Part shown: positions 13,088 to 26,200 of the stretch, piece by piece | Layout of the letters: every line of letters starts with the position of its first letter | Numbering within the stretch: the first letter of the stretch is position 1 | Assembly (NCBI GenBank): GCA_932294295.1 | Contig: OW028574.1 | Location: 32,620,145-32,684,144, forward strand | Direction: 5' to 3' | From: Alitta virens | Taxonomy: Eukaryota; Annelida; Polychaeta; Phyllodocida; Nereididae | DNA length: 64,000 bases | Notes under the pieces: model-generated | Seen by the model: only the letters and a program-made list of their open reading frames with translations | Told to the model about the DNA's origin: nothing | Databases searched by the model: none | Program-made: the position numbers and the translations under genes

Positions 13088-13890
13088 TAACTACAGTGGA
13101 ACCCCAGTTATGTTTTCACTCTAGGTAATCACTGAAATGGTTTGAAGTGGACTTATTATCATGGAGGTCGTAATTCCGGGATATTTTTACATCATGGTTA
13201 TAGTTTTGCAAAGGGGTCTTAATATTGAGGGGATTTTAATATTGGATATTCTTACATGAAAGGTTTCACTGTAAATCCCTCAGCTATCTAGAAATCTTCA
13301 CCCTTCCTTTCTAGGGGGGCTATGTCACATGGTATCAATTTCTCAAGAAGGGGTTTTGCTCCTTTGATATGAAAATAACAGTAAATGAGAGAAATTTGGT
13401 CAAACCTTTTAGTAAACCTCATAATTGATATATATGCACACTACTATATTAACTAACAAATGATAGCACACTTGGACAAGATGCACATATCTTATGATAA
13501 TAACATAGTTATTCTAGGATATTTTTACTTTTATTCACAGTTTTGAAATATTGTAAATCTAATGATCTTAATATCACAATTAATAGCAGGAATACACCCT
13601 TCAAGCTCTCTTAAGTTCAATTTCCAATCAGTTGTAATAAATATCATTTAAGTGAACATTAATTGTTTAAAAGAATGGGGTAAAAGTGTCACCCAAGGGG
13701 CTGCTTCTTGAGGGGTAAAAAAGTCTACCCTTTTCCCTTTCAACCCTCTATTTGAGTGACAGGGAGATGCCCGAAGGTCAGGGGTTAAGTTAAAGGTTAT
13801 GTCAAACTGTCAAAATTTTTGACTTTTTGATCTCTATATATTTCTACATATTTTCTACATTTTTGGAATGCTCAACACAACACGAAACGA
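13088..13890. other. Gene-free, repeat-like sequence outside the palindrome
   Basis: No coding frame is supported. 13090-13280 belongs to a short dispersed family marked by phrases such as ACAGTGGAACCCC, GGTCTTAAT and TTTCACTGTAA. Related sequence is at 12350-12400, 22078-22160, 26265-26460 and 30640-30760. Confidence 0.5.
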
Positions 13891-15545
13891 AAAAAGACCG
13901 TCCGTCCAGGTAACATTAACGACACACAACACTACTACTTATATGGCCTAGTGGTGCCTTTTGATAGTCACTCTGACATATGTTGACTATGTTTTAAAAA
14001 ATTTGGAAATTTATTTTTGTTTCCGGCGCAGAACTGGAACACTTCTGCTTCTACATGCTTCAAATTTTGCCATAACATATCTAAAATAGTGTAGTGCTGC
14101 CTTTTGGTGGTCTCACGGCTGTAAATACCAGAGAATTATTAAAATAAGGGGAAAATAGGTCAAATTCTTACTTTTTCATACCTCCATATCCGAGCACTAT
14201 TTATGAGTCAAATTTTTTAACACATCTCAATGATAGTATTTCCACTTTCAAATTTAATTTTTTCATTCATTTCATGCCGTTTTTATACTAATGGAAAATC
14301 TGAAAAAATACTAAAAATTGTGTTAAATTGTGCCTTTTTATGGTCACATTGTCATTTCATGGTCACATTGACATATCTCGGCTGTGTTTTGCAAAGTTTT
14401 GAAGGAAAAACAAAATTCCCATTTCCAGACCAGAATCAAACACTGCTGTGCATAAATGTATTAAAAAATTGGTGAGAATATGTTTAAATAGTAACAATTT
14501 TGGGTTACATGACCATTAATGATATATAATTTAGTAATAAGGGGAAAATATGAAAATTTGGAACTCTTTCAAACCCCCATATGAATGACAGTATGCTCCC
14601 TACATAAGTGAAATTTTGCATAACATATCTAAATAGTACTTTCACTTTTTAAGCTACATTTTGAAATTTGTTTCATCCTTGTTGTGTCATAATAATGGAA
14701 AATCTGAATTAAAATTCTAAAAATTGTGTTGTTTCTAAGATTCCCTAGTTATATCATCCCATACTTTGCAATGACAGCCATTAAATTTCTGCAAGACTGA
14801 TCTCTCTTAATCAGTTGCATTATAATTTATAACAAATTTAAATACCATAGATTTTATGCAAATCAGCAACCAAAACAATCCAGTAGTTGCAGGGAATGGC
14901 ATTTGATATGTATAGTTCCTTCAGTTGCCTGCTGCGAAAAATATTTTGACTTATGAAGGTATGAATATTGCTGTGTTAAGTATAATCCCATGCAAAATAA
15001 ACCTTTAAGATTTGTGTTTATTTGTATTTAAATTTTAAATATATATTTAAATACCCATGAAATCTTACAGGTTTATTTTGTATGGAATTATACCCAACAC
15101 TTGTATGATATCTTCTTCAACACTGTGATGTATGTGTTATAGTATAAGTGCTGAATTTCATATATTCCTTTGGAAGCATTGTCATAGCCCATGTATGAGT
15201 ATTTGGACAGAAAAACTATAATCTTTGGTGAAGATTATATAAGGGACATGCTACCTGGTTTATACAGACCAATCTGATTGGTCACGATCTGTGAAGCACC
15301 AAATCAGCGCTTGTGGCTACAAAATGTATCTATAATTAGTACCGCAATGTGGCCTGCAGTGACCGTTGAGTCTTTTGAAATGCTGGTGTGTCGCTTGCAT
15401 TGGCTGACCTTCTTATTCATGCACCTATTTACCACTAGAGGGCCACGGCAAAAAAATTGCCGCTTTGCCATGAAATCTAGCAAGGCTGCCAAGATGGCGG
15501 GCTTGCTTTAGTGTTTAATCTGAACAGGATGGATTGCTTTTAATA
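13890..15545 (+). mobile_element. Dispersed repeat family A, copy 1 (~1.65 kb)
   Basis: This matches 32222-33485 in the same order and orientation: a block with TGGTGCCTTTTGATAGT, a middle block with GGAATTATACCCAACAC, and a 3' block ending GGCGGGCTTGCTTTAG. No transposase or reverse transcriptase frame is visible, so it is non-autonomous or decayed. The 3' block carries CCACTAGAGGGC at 15432-15443, which resembles a CTCF core motif. Class is unknown. Confidence 0.75.
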
Positions 15546-15834
15546 TACAAATGGAACAATTCAAGCGTTTGAAAATTAGGACATCTTATGCCATTGCATA
15601 ATATGCTACGTAGGCCTAGTCGCGATTGCTCAGGCTGATCACACACATTATTAAAGCACTCAGTAAATAAATTTGTCATCCAGCAGAAAAGATCATCCTT
15701 AGCCAAAAATGGTTTTCTCAGACAGCTGGTTACCGCTTATTTCGAACACTCTGTGTCTGAGTTTGGTTTCGGAGACAAAAAATTTTTGAAAAGAATTTTC
15801 AGATTTTTAAAACATAGCCGACATATGTTAATGT

Positions 15835-16150
15835 AAAAAAACAATATGTCGATATCAATGGAACAAAATCAGAAATTACAACAGGTGTACCACAGGGTTC
15901 CATACTAGGGCCTCTATTCTTTTTAATTTGCATAAGTGACTTCGTCAGATCCTCGAATATGTTTAGGTTTATCATTTATGCAGATGATACAACCCTTCTG
16001 GCCACAATATCACCCTTGGAGCTCACTCCAACTGTTAATCTGGAGCAAAATAATAATCATAAATTAGAAAATTCCATGAAATACCCAAGCGCATTCAATT
16101 TTCAGTTTAATTGCGTTTACGGTGTGTTGGTTGATCGTAAAATGAGGTAG
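15835..16150 (+). pseudogene. Reverse transcriptase fragment of a non-LTR retrotransposon
   Basis: The plus strand encodes a short RT stretch containing QYVDINGTK, then GVPQGSILGPLFF, then FIIYADDTTLL. GVPQGS and YADD are the conserved palm motifs of LINE reverse transcriptases; YADD holds two catalytic aspartates. Only this centre is recognisable. The frame decays after about 16020 and there is no endonuclease or full ORF, so it is a dead fragment. The style suits the Jockey/CR1 side of the LINEs, but clade assignment needs a search. Confidence 0.85.
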
Positions 16151-18660
16151 GCATGGGTGTAATATAGAAGTGTTCGTAATGTACTTGATGTCAAAATAAT
16201 AAAAGATCAATGCTAAAGCTAGAATGGGTGTGCTTAAAGTAACCTTAGAGTTTTCCAACCATGTATACAAAGTTATATAATTAGTGCATTCAAAATGACT
16301 GATTAAAGTGTGTCTTATAATACAGCAATCATTTTACCGACTTGGATCATGCAGTAGATTGCTTGTACGGTTGTGGCCGTCAGGTGCATGGTTTGGAAAA
16401 CATTCTGACAGATCGTCCTTTCAGAATGTTTTGCATCCGCCCTTTGATCATTAGCTATCATTATTACCACACACTATATGAGCCCTAGTAATTGTGACAT
16501 TTCCCGCCACATCACTATCGGCCATTCATGCTTCGGGACATTCTCAGGTGTTTTGATCTTGAGAAATGAATAATAGACTAATTTTCAAGCCCATACATCA
16601 AAGAATGTTTCATAATTTCTGATTATATTAGTGTATTGCATCTTACAAATAGATGTTTAGACATGAATACACTACATTAATGAGTCTAAATGATATAATA
16701 TTTAGAAATGTACGACAGGAATCACATTAAATGCTTGCACACAGAACATAGTGAACATGCACTGGAACTTTGTACCGACTATTTTGGCAATAACATGCAA
16801 CTAAGAACATACATGCACTGAAATATAGACCACATTCATGGAAATATTAACATTTAATCAGAAAAATATAATTTAACAACATCTATAGTGTATTGGCCAA
16901 TATTTTTGAGACACTGGCATTTTGTTATACAATTGCCTACTTGCAATATTTACCTAATTTAATTACCTACATAGCAAGTGGGGGGGGGGATGATAATTTA
17001 AATATCTCCCCCCCCCCCCTCTGGAAATTTACTGTATGAACGGGATGCTTCATCATAAACATACAGTTCTTCGAGGTCTGGGTTTAAATAAATATTGGAT
17101 CTTTACGTTGAGTGTCTATGAGTTCCAGTTTGATGATGTATGGGGGGATACTGGAATAGTATTACCCTATTACAACTACTAAACTAAAAATAAGCTAATT
17201 TGGTAAAGTGGTCAAGATGGTACATGGGTCCAGAGTCGCGTTTTTGGACTGCTTATATCTCAGCCCCAAATTAAGATACAGGAATCTCAAAGACATATTT
17301 GTTATTTAAGAAGAGTCAAATTCGCCAAGAGCTGATCCAAGGACCCCTGTTGCTTCCTTAATACACTGATTATTTTATGTTCACACTGCGCTTCAGTGAG
17401 CACACCCCTCATCAGTGATGCCCTGCATCAGCAGCAATTAACTCCCTAAATTCCAAAATGTTTTTGTTTCTTGTTGTACATCTTATACACTACTCTCAGT
17501 GAATTCCGCATGATCTCAGGATTCTAAAGATATTTTTAATGAATTTCTAGGCCTAATAGTAAGAAAGTTATTGTCAAAGATATGTCAGTTTGTCTTCATG
17601 ATAATTGTTATGTCATATGTGTCGTAATTTGTCGAACTGAGATACATACCTTTAAAGATGCCTAATTTTCCGTGGATGTGCTCAGATGTGTCATACTATA
17701 TTTGATGAAAACATGCTTTTTTTTCTGTTGTAAATGATCAACACAGACTGCAACAATGATCTACTCCCTGTTCATGTCACAGAGTCACTTATTATATCGG
17801 TTTTTTCTGAGGATTTTGCATTTGGTTACATATTTGACATATTGTAATGATTTGTTACATATCCGAATATAGAGATGCCTACAGATATGAAGGAAAAATG
17901 TAAAAGAAAGATATGCGTGTCAGCCTATATGAATACATATTTTGCACCCCTTTCTATTGTTTCCCAGGTGAATCAGTGAGGGGGAGTTGTAAAACTGGAC
18001 TCATATTACAGCATCATCAATTGGTCATTAGGACGGTCCAATCCTTCTCTAGTTCATCCAAGCATCAACAGTCAGTTGATCAATGTTTGGTTGATTAAGC
18101 CATCTTTAAATCCAAGTTACATGTAAAATGTGTATGAATTAGCCGACCTAGTACAAGGAGTATACCCAGAAGCATTGATTTAAACTAACATCTGCTTTTT
18201 ATGTCCAAAAACTGCCAAAGCCAAACTGATAGTGGAATTTGGGGTTAAAGCCATTGGGTAGTGCCAAATGACCTTCTCAATACCTTTGTTCACTGAATTT
18301 TATGCGTTCTCTGTACTGTTGTAAAACATTGCAAAGGCATGCCCATATAAATGGGAATTTCACAAAGGTGTGGAAAAGAGAAAGTTTATTGTATTTGTGA
18401 TGGAGGGGCAAGTGCTGGTCTAGTGGTTTTTGTTTTTACCGCTATTGTACATATTATGTCATAATAGGGTCATGTGTGTTGCCCTGCATAAATATGTTTT
18501 ATAAATTGCTGTAGGAAAACATATCTTACATGATTATTACATTCATAACTATGAGGCAATTGTGTAATGAGGCATATATGACAATAGAACTATGCATTTT
18601 GCATTCATACCTCATTCTGTATTCAAATGTCCAGTTGAAATTGCCTCGTTTATTGTATAC
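16151..18660. other. Gene-free sequence; complementary G and C tracts near 16980-17020
   Basis: I see no gene. A G10 run (about 16981) and a C13 run (about 17008) lie only ~20 bases apart and could pair as a hairpin or form a quadruplex/i-motif pair. The remaining open frames are short, with no family resemblance. Confidence 0.4.
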
Positions 18661-18671
18661 ATTATAAAATT

Positions 18672-18714
18672 ATACAACGGTAACATGTGAGACATGAAGA
18701 TATGTACACCCTTA
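18672..18714 (+). repeat. Solo copy of the hairpin arm at 18899
   Basis: This has the same TACAACGGTAACATGTGAGA / GATATGTACACCC phrase as the arms of the neighbouring inverted repeat, with a few changes. It appears to be a half copy of that element. Confidence 0.7.
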
Positions 18715-18898
18715 ATAACTAATAGATAATTTTCGTCTGATTATTAAAACTAAAATATTTTTTGAAAGCTAAGATTGCCATCTATTACTTGTGTGACTGA
18801 CAACCATTAATTACGGAGCGTGAATCTTAATGGAGAAGTAGAATAACTGTAAAGTAGAAATATTTGTTTCTGACACTTGGATGGTACAAAACATTTAC

Positions 18899-19029
18899 AC
18901 AATGGTTACATTGTGAGACATGAGATATGTACACCCTCAAATGTTATGTACAACTTGGGATCTATCGGCCGCGTTGTACATTGATATTTTCGGGTGTACA
19001 TATCTTTATGTCTCACACGTAACCATTGT
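18899..19029. mobile_element. Small inverted-repeat (MITE-like) element
   Basis: Arms of about 38 bp (18899-18936 and 18992-19029) share CAATGGTTAC...GAGACAT...ATGTACACCC in opposite orientations around a 55-bp core. The structure suits a miniature inverted-repeat element. No target duplication is clear. Confidence 0.7.
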
Positions 19030-19059
19030 ATAGTATAATATAAAATAATGGGATAATAT

Positions 19060-19390
19060 AATGCCTAGCAGAGGCGATGTTTACGTATGGTCGTGAGTGG
19101 TCAAGCACGACCAGGAGCATCCTACGTAAAAAGCTCGCCGAGTAAATAACGTATGAACAAGGATGAGCAAGAGTAAAAAAAAAAATTCCATCAGTCGTCA
19201 TACGTAGGTCTTGTCCGTGATAGTATGAACGCCCGTTAAATAATTAATTAAGAGCATTCTAGGGATTAGCACAAGTATCCGTACAACTCGCCGAGTGAAT
19301 TACGTATGAATAAGCACGATTAACAATATTTCGTCAACTGCGCTCACTCGCCATCCACATTTGTGACAGTGAGAGCACCCCTTTATAAAT
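19060..19390. mobile_element. Two fragments of the TTAA-type TIR family
   Basis: One fragment ends with GATAGTATGAACGCCCGTTAA (about 19220-19240). A second ends with GTGAGAGCACCCCTTTA (about 19371-19387). Both end types match the right termini of the elements at 29015-29790 and 41244-41603. The interiors share CTCGCCGAGT and ACGTATGAA phrases. I see no intact left end. Confidence 0.6.
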
Positions 19391-20470
19391 GACCCAAACC
19401 ACCGCGATGTTAAGAGCACAAAGCAATTCCAAAAGTGATCTTTAAATAGTGATGTTCCGCTGCATGCAAGTACTGTATATTATATCACTATTTACCCCTT
19501 TTAGTTTAAACAGAGCACTCTTTAGTTCCACAATTAAGACCAGTAATTACCAAAAGTTGTCTCAATAGTGTTGTTCCACTGTATATATGATTCCCTTGTT
19601 CCATACAATGTTATTTCCTGAAGCAGGCGCCTCATCATTATGGAGTATGTCTCTGAAAGTTATTTTGCCCGAGGGAGGGCCTGGCTCAAGAGAAAGAGTG
19701 AGCACTCAGTCTGGAGTGTCTTGGTCTTCTGTACACATTGCATTTGGATAATGGATATTACGGTGTTTTTTTTTTTATCCATCCTAGACTGCTTTGAACT
19801 GGATTTAACTTCCAAGATACATTTTGAATACAAATTGGATAATTAGGGGTTTAAGGTAGTCTATAAACACTTTCTATCATCTGAAACTTTCTGAAATGGA
19901 TTATTAATTAGTTTGCAAAATATATATGGAATATATTTGGTTGAACTTGGATTTTACGGTATTTGTAATTGGGGATTGCAGTGGAACTACATGTATATCA
20001 AAACACGGTGTCAAATAATAACACTGGCCTTTTTGGATTTGGGCCAACACTACCAAGAATTAATATCTCGAGGTGTACATTCCACTTTTTGGGTTTCAAA
20101 CAAGATAAAGAAATTTTTGTTGTTTAGCCTCATGAGTTTTTAATCTTTTTCTCAAATAAATACTGGAGGAAATTGAAATCATATAATGGTATACAGATCC
20201 TTGGACGTGAACCCAAGACAATTTCAAGCTTGTAATTAAAACAGCAAGGGGAAGAGTGAGACAAAACGTGAGTGGGGCAGGGTGAGTCGTATTAGTTCAA
20301 TTTAGCTCTTTATAGCGAAATGGTAGTTGGATGTCTGTTCGATGACTTGTTGATATAGAGATACCTTGTACCAAGTGTCTATGCTAGGTAAATCACCCAA
20401 ACTATGAAGTAAATTAATAACATTATGTTGACTTCAAACCTTGCCATCTCATCATTACGTCTGCCTCTGA
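19391..20470. other. Gene-free sequence
   Basis: Several open frames of 60-80 codons occur, but none has a recognisable domain, homopeptide pattern or splice context. I see nothing else. Confidence 0.4.
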
Positions 20471-20477
20471 CTGGGGT

Positions 20478-20752
20478 GGGCCTAGCTCAGTGGTAGCGTG
20501 CTGGGCTTCCACCCGCTGCGTCCCGGGTTCGATTCCCGGTCAAGCCCAAGTTGGATGGCTGTTTCATCCATCATCTCATTGCCATGGTCCCTACCTACCC
20601 TTATTAGCCCATCAGGTGCAGAAATACAGGACGTAAAACCCTTATCCGCCCACCCACATTTGCCTCTGACAACTTGTAGAATAACCTGCTTAGCTTCAGA
20701 CCCAGTAACACTGAAATAATACAAGGAACTTTTAACATTAAAAAAAAAAAGT
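20478..20752 (+). mobile_element. tRNA-derived SINE
   Basis: The head has a Pol III A box (TAGCTCAGTGGTAGCG, 20483-20498) and B box (GGTTCGATTCCC, 20526-20537) at tRNA spacing. The acceptor stem pairs imperfectly and the anticodon arm does not fold well, so this is a tRNA-derived head and not a working tRNA gene. A ~200-bp body follows, ending in an A10 tail near 20740-20750. No flanking duplication is obvious. Confidence 0.8.
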
Positions 20753-23215
20753 GTACTATCAAGCCATCTGATGTCTCGCTTTGCCCAAAGCATGTCTCAC
20801 AGAACCCCATCAGTGAGGAACAATTAAACAGCATTGACATTGTGTGGAATAACTCTAACAGGTAGGAACCTGAAACTGTTGGAAAGTATGCACAACTATA
20901 TAGCCTATGTCTGAGGCAGGAATCCAGTTATGCCCTGATTTTAGAATATTTGTTTTGGTTGAAAACAAAAACATAGGCCGCACTGCAGCAAAATTCTCAG
21001 CGAATGACCACATACTGACACACAAGCACCATAAAGATTGTTCAAGAAAACCTCTGAAACAAATGTAGTTGAGCATCTGGACATCATACTTTATTTAGGC
21101 GGTAGGCATAACATTTTCATTTCAGAGCAAAACTCAAACACTAATTCACTTACCCTGGTGAAATTTCATACAGTAATAATAATCTATATGGCATAGTGGT
21201 GCCTTTTGATTTTCACATTGACTTTTTATTTTTTGTTCTTGCAGTTGAACTCTGACACTACTGAACCTACATGCTTTAAACTTTGCCATAATACATCCTG
21301 AGAAGCGACCAACTTGTGTAAAGTGACCAACGACCACTAAAAGCGTCAATTAAGGACGTTATCCCTTCTTGAATGACTGAAAATAGCATGTGCAACATAC
21401 AGAATGATCACAATTCGGCCCTCGTTGTGTTATGTGAAGTGTTATGTAAAGATTTTAGTTCATTCACCTTTTAAACTATATTTTGACATCTATTTTCTGC
21501 ATCATAAAAAGAGTTTTGCGTCCTCTAACAGGCAGGAAGGCGGGCGAAACACTCTTGTTTTCAGAGCTGAGCTCCCTGAAATAAGCGGTACCCAGTTGTC
21601 CATTTTCGGCTAAGGTTGACAATCGTGACTTGGCCTACATAGCATGTTTCACAACAGCAATTTGAGTCCAATATGTCCATATATTTTTAAACTCTTGAAT
21701 TGCTCCATTTGTAAATAGCATCTGGACAGGTGTGAATATATCAACACTGCAGGCTTGGGGTCAAGTATAACACAAGTCCAAGTACAGCTATTTATCTGAG
21801 TACTGAAGTCCAAGTAAATTTGTTCAAGTACAAGTAGTACATTCTTAGTTTTTGGTCAAGGTCCAATTGGCGTCAGACAGCAGTAGCGGATTCGGAAAGG
21901 GGGGGAGATATTAAGTGATGTAAACCCCAGTCCCCTTTGGTCCAGTAAATGCTAAACATTAAAAAAACTCTATGTTCGGATCACTGCAGCTATATAAAGT
22001 TTGAATTCTTTGTCAAATCAACAAACATAATAAAAGTTCTTTGGCTTTGTAATGCTCAGTATTTGGGCGCATATTCAGTAGAACCCTGCCATTAACACCA
22101 CCTTTGCCTGATTTGGTACAAACTCTAGTGGTCTTAATTTCAAGGTGGTTTTACAAGTGAGGTTGCCTCAGTTGACCAAATACTAGACAGATTTATGTGC
22201 ATTGTTATAATCATTCTCTCTGTGGAATTCATTCATATCGAAAGTGTAACAAAAAACTAGACTCCACTCTGTTCCAAGGGAACAGATAGAAATGATTCAC
22301 CATACCGTAGCGTAGTCATATTTGTAGACGAGTAGAATTAGATGAGAGATGAGATAGAGAGAGATAAATGAAAATACTGTGTAGTAGACTCCCGATACCT
22401 TTGACCTTGAATATTTGTTGAAGGACACTGAAATTAGGTCAAAGGATAGTTCTATCCTAGGTCTACCTTCTGAATTTTTGTTTTGAAAAAATTATCATGA
22501 ATCTGGTGAAGTATTGCATGGTCCATCATAGGTTCATTAGAATTGCCTCGGGTCATGGGTTTAGATCTGAGGCTTTTTCACACCTGAGCGGAGTATAGAC
22601 CTGCAGCAAGTTGCTGTGGGCAGTAACTGCCAGGTGGTCAAGGGTCAACACAGAATGCCAATATGGGAGGGGACCATTTAGTCAAAGAATGGATGGCCAT
22701 TGTAGGTGATATGTACAAACTAATGTGATATTATAGGAAAACCACACCAGTCACGGATCTGTCGAACAGGTCAGTGACGAGTGGTGGTTATCCTTTTATT
22801 CCCCAATTAATTTCAGCCATTGGAATTTTAAATTTTTTAAATCGGACAAAAAATGACGGAGTTATTGAATAAAACGTACATAAAAGCAATGTATATTTCG
22901 CATGGGGACAAGACTGAAAGCAGCGTCACCAGTGTTATGAACGTCTTTGACTAGCACATTATTTTATGCATAACTCAGTCAATTTTAGTTCGATTTGTTA
23001 TGTACATAAACTAATTTAGTATTATTATATAAGGATGTTATTAATCTGTCGAATCACTTTTTTGGCCGTTCGCTTTTAGTCCTTAGTTGGACATGACAAC
23101 GTCCTGGGCTTCCTTTTGGGCCATGCACATAAAGTCGTTCCATGTGATATGAAAAGCAGATCACTCAGCTCGTATCACCCACTATGTCACGTGATATATC
23201 TGCAGTTGGGGAATA
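20753..23215. other. Gene-free interval with repeat fragments
   Basis: 21160-21300 is a short family A fragment (the TGGTGCCTTTTGAT block followed by a CTCTGACACTACTG phrase). 22078-22160 belongs to the GGTCTTAATTT short-repeat family. A G-rich run sits at 21897. 22740-22790 (TCACGGATCTG...) lies upstream of the SAM gene, but I cannot support a specific regulatory site there. Confidence 0.45.
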
Positions 23216-23259
23216 ATATAAATGAATGACTATAAATTCACCATTTTGTCATACTAAGC
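23216..23259 (+). promoter_or_regulatory. Possible proximal promoter / 5' leader of the SAM-domain gene
   Basis: TATA-like strings occur just upstream of the proposed start (AATATAAATG near 23215 and CTATAAATT near 23230). They lie so close to the ATG that at most one could serve, and the true start site may be further upstream. This is inference from position only. Confidence 0.2.
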
Positions 23260-23298
23260 ATGGATCAGGGCAAAAAGCACAGAACAACTATAACAATG
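23260..23298 (+). CDS. SAM-domain gene, exon 1 (proposed start)
   Basis: Thirteen codons, MDQGKKHRTTITM, followed by GTGAGG. The ATG has a strong Kozak context (A at -3, G at +4), and the donor leaves phase 0, matching exon 2 across a 127-bp intron. It is chosen for that fit. An upstream non-coding exon, or a different first exon, remains possible. Confidence 0.6.
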
Positions 23299-26200
23299 GT
23301 GAGGATCTTACTAAATAAAGTCCAAAAGTAGGTGGTCTTAATTGTTAGCCTTAAGATGAAGCTGCTGTACATGACTACATTTTGATCGTTTCTTGTGTTT
23401 TGATATGATGTCGATCTGTTTTTAGAATGGCAATGGAGAAGTAGAGGAGGCAGTTTCACAAACCATTGGAGAAAGATTGAAATCCCTGCTCACTTCTCCA
23501 AGTGGCAACCAACCAATTAGACTGCCCTCTAGTGGACTCCCTACACGTCACGTGACTTCCAGAACAAACCGCACGTTACCTGTGAGTACCTGAATATGAT
23601 TGTAGTTTTTGATGACCTGTGATCATCGCGAAGCAATGAATGGGAGGACTACGCCAGTTTCGAACTCATAAAAGATGTTACATAATGTATATTCGTGCCC
23701 CAGCGGCCTGGCCACACATGATTGGCTTAGCGCAAAAATTTAAAGTAAAATATATGTAATTAGATATATTAAAAACGTTTTTATTCAAATATTCAATAAC
23801 TTGAATATCAAATATTTTACATTTATTAAATAGTATACGAATGGTTAACTTTTTTCTGTATTATAGACTAAATGGTATTTAACAAACATTGCACCCTTCA
23901 GTCCAGTTGGATTAGGGCATTCTGAAATTCATAGATGGATGGTTATCAACAGTTGCTACATACAATTTTGGAGATTGACACTGCATAAACATTTTTTGAT
24001 GAACGCAAACTCAGGTGGAGGGCCATCATTCAATGGCAGGGCCATGGGTTGGCAGGCCATTCACCTGGACATATATATGGCTCCAACCCTGGAGGTATAG
24101 TTGGCCTTTTTATTGGCCCCAAACCAAACAAGGAAAACGGGCCCCTTTCAATGAAGCACCAGCCCACATTAGATCGGCACCTTCACCTGGAAGCTTGGCC
24201 CGAGTAAGGAAGTTGGCCCCTTCAACATATATTGGCCCAGGAAGATAGTCCCAGGTTGAGCAAGGCTGGCACCTGCACCATGAAAGGTTGGCTTGTGTCT
24301 TTGGCAGTGGTCAACAAGGCGAAAACATAATTTTACCAAATAATGGCCCCCTCACCAAAGGATGCCTTTTCATCCAGTCAATAGCTAAAATTATCTGTAG
24401 CCACATGCAGTGTCAGTAGCCAAACTGTTGTTGCCATTGTACACTCAATGGATACCTAACCTGCACATAGAACCAAAATTGTGAAAGCTACCTTAAAAAT
24501 CAAAATATTCTTGATTAAAAATCAAAAATATAACCAGCCAGTCACATAGAAACTAGGTAGCCCTTGGCTTAACTAGCTCAGCTTATTCATTTTGTTTTAT
24601 TATACCAAGTCCTATTTGTGGATTGTTGAAGTGAAACTCCCTGGCTGTCTATCTGTGTGCTGTTAAATTATGACGTGGTACAAAATTAAAAATAAGATCA
24701 ACCTATTTTTTGACATGAGTTATGTTATCAGATATAAAACTAGAGCCTATCAGCACTGAATCCAGAAGGTAGTGTTAATGTTGTGGATAATCAGGGCAGC
24801 CACCAAGGACTGTTGTGAGCATAGTGAAAGCAGTGTTGAGGGGACGTCGTAATGAGGGAATATTCTTGACTGGCGTCTCTGGTTCCAGTGTGTATAGATG
24901 AATCTATATTAGAAGTGAGCAGAAAATGTCATTTCTATATAAATTTCATTTAATGAATTGCTGACTTAATCAGGGAAATGTGAATGCATACATTCATTTA
25001 ATTCAAGTAAAAAATACCTGACATTGTTTATTGAGCAATAGTGCAATCAATATAAAAATGCATATCATGCTTTAGGTGGCAAGGATTTTTGCCTGTCTTT
25101 CACAAATTAAATGTTGTGAGCACTAGTAAAGTGTTAGGCATGAAGTGTTGAATATGGAGTTTGAATTGCAATTTTCTACAGGGCATGCAATATAATTCAG
25201 TCTTCCAGTTGCGATTATGGTACTGTAGACATGGATTAATTTAGACTGGATTAAGACAGTTCATTTATTTGAAACCATTCCCCAACTTATGGACATGCTT
25301 TTTGTGTGTGTTAATTTCACACACTGCCGAGCCTGAGTATTAGGCTATGTAACATTTTAAGCGTTTAAAACAAGTATTCAAATTTTGTTCCCAGCAAATA
25401 TATGTTCAGACATATAGTCAAAACATATTATTTATGCATATAATGATCCTTTTATTAAATAGTCCTAACTTTAGTTTGTAAACTCCTGTGCTTGGAAACT
25501 CATGCTTTAGGTGGCAAGGATTTTTTAAATGAGTTCATTGTTTGCAACATATCTTAGATCTAAAGATATGTTGCAAACAATGAACTCATTTAATTCTTTG
25601 TACAATAAGGTAGTGTAGCCTTTCATTCCTGTTTCTCTTTTTCAAGCACTTTGATCTTTACAATTTCATTAAACTACCTTTTCTTATTTTCTATATCCTG
25701 GGTACCTAAAACCTGTTTGAAATTCCCTATCATATTGCTTCTAATACATTGATTTACAAAATGTGACACTGGGCCGACTGTAGCAGTATTTAGCACACCT
25801 CTGAACCACTGTCCAGTTAATAAGAAAACAAACAGTAAAACACTCTATTACCTCAATCAATTCATGTTTTCTCGCAATGAGTATTTGTCTCTATTATCTC
25901 CAGTACGCCTAAGAATCAGAAGAATGTTAGTAAATGGATGTTAATTTACTAATTTTGCCTATTTATTCCTTTACATACAACATCAAACTGTACAATCCAG
26001 CGTACGACTGTCAATACATTTATTATTATTATTCTTAAAGTGCGAATCTGATTGGTCATTCATGTTTGACTCAGATGAAATGAACAGGCCTTTTTCTCTT
26101 TTACTGTTTTTCTTCTTCTTTTTTTTAGTTTGAGAGCCACCCACTATTTATTTACCTCAGCCCATCTGTGTTATTGATTTTAAATATTTGTATTATCTAA

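Noticed and set aside
20478..20549. Functional tRNA gene
   Set aside because: Both Pol III boxes are present, but the acceptor and anticodon stems mispair and a SINE body with an A tail follows directly.
24015..24248. 77-codon frame as an extra exon of the SAM gene
   Set aside because: The sequence is a GGCC-rich repeat. No AG/GT borders keep phase 0 on both sides, and the peptide is unlike the neighbouring exons.
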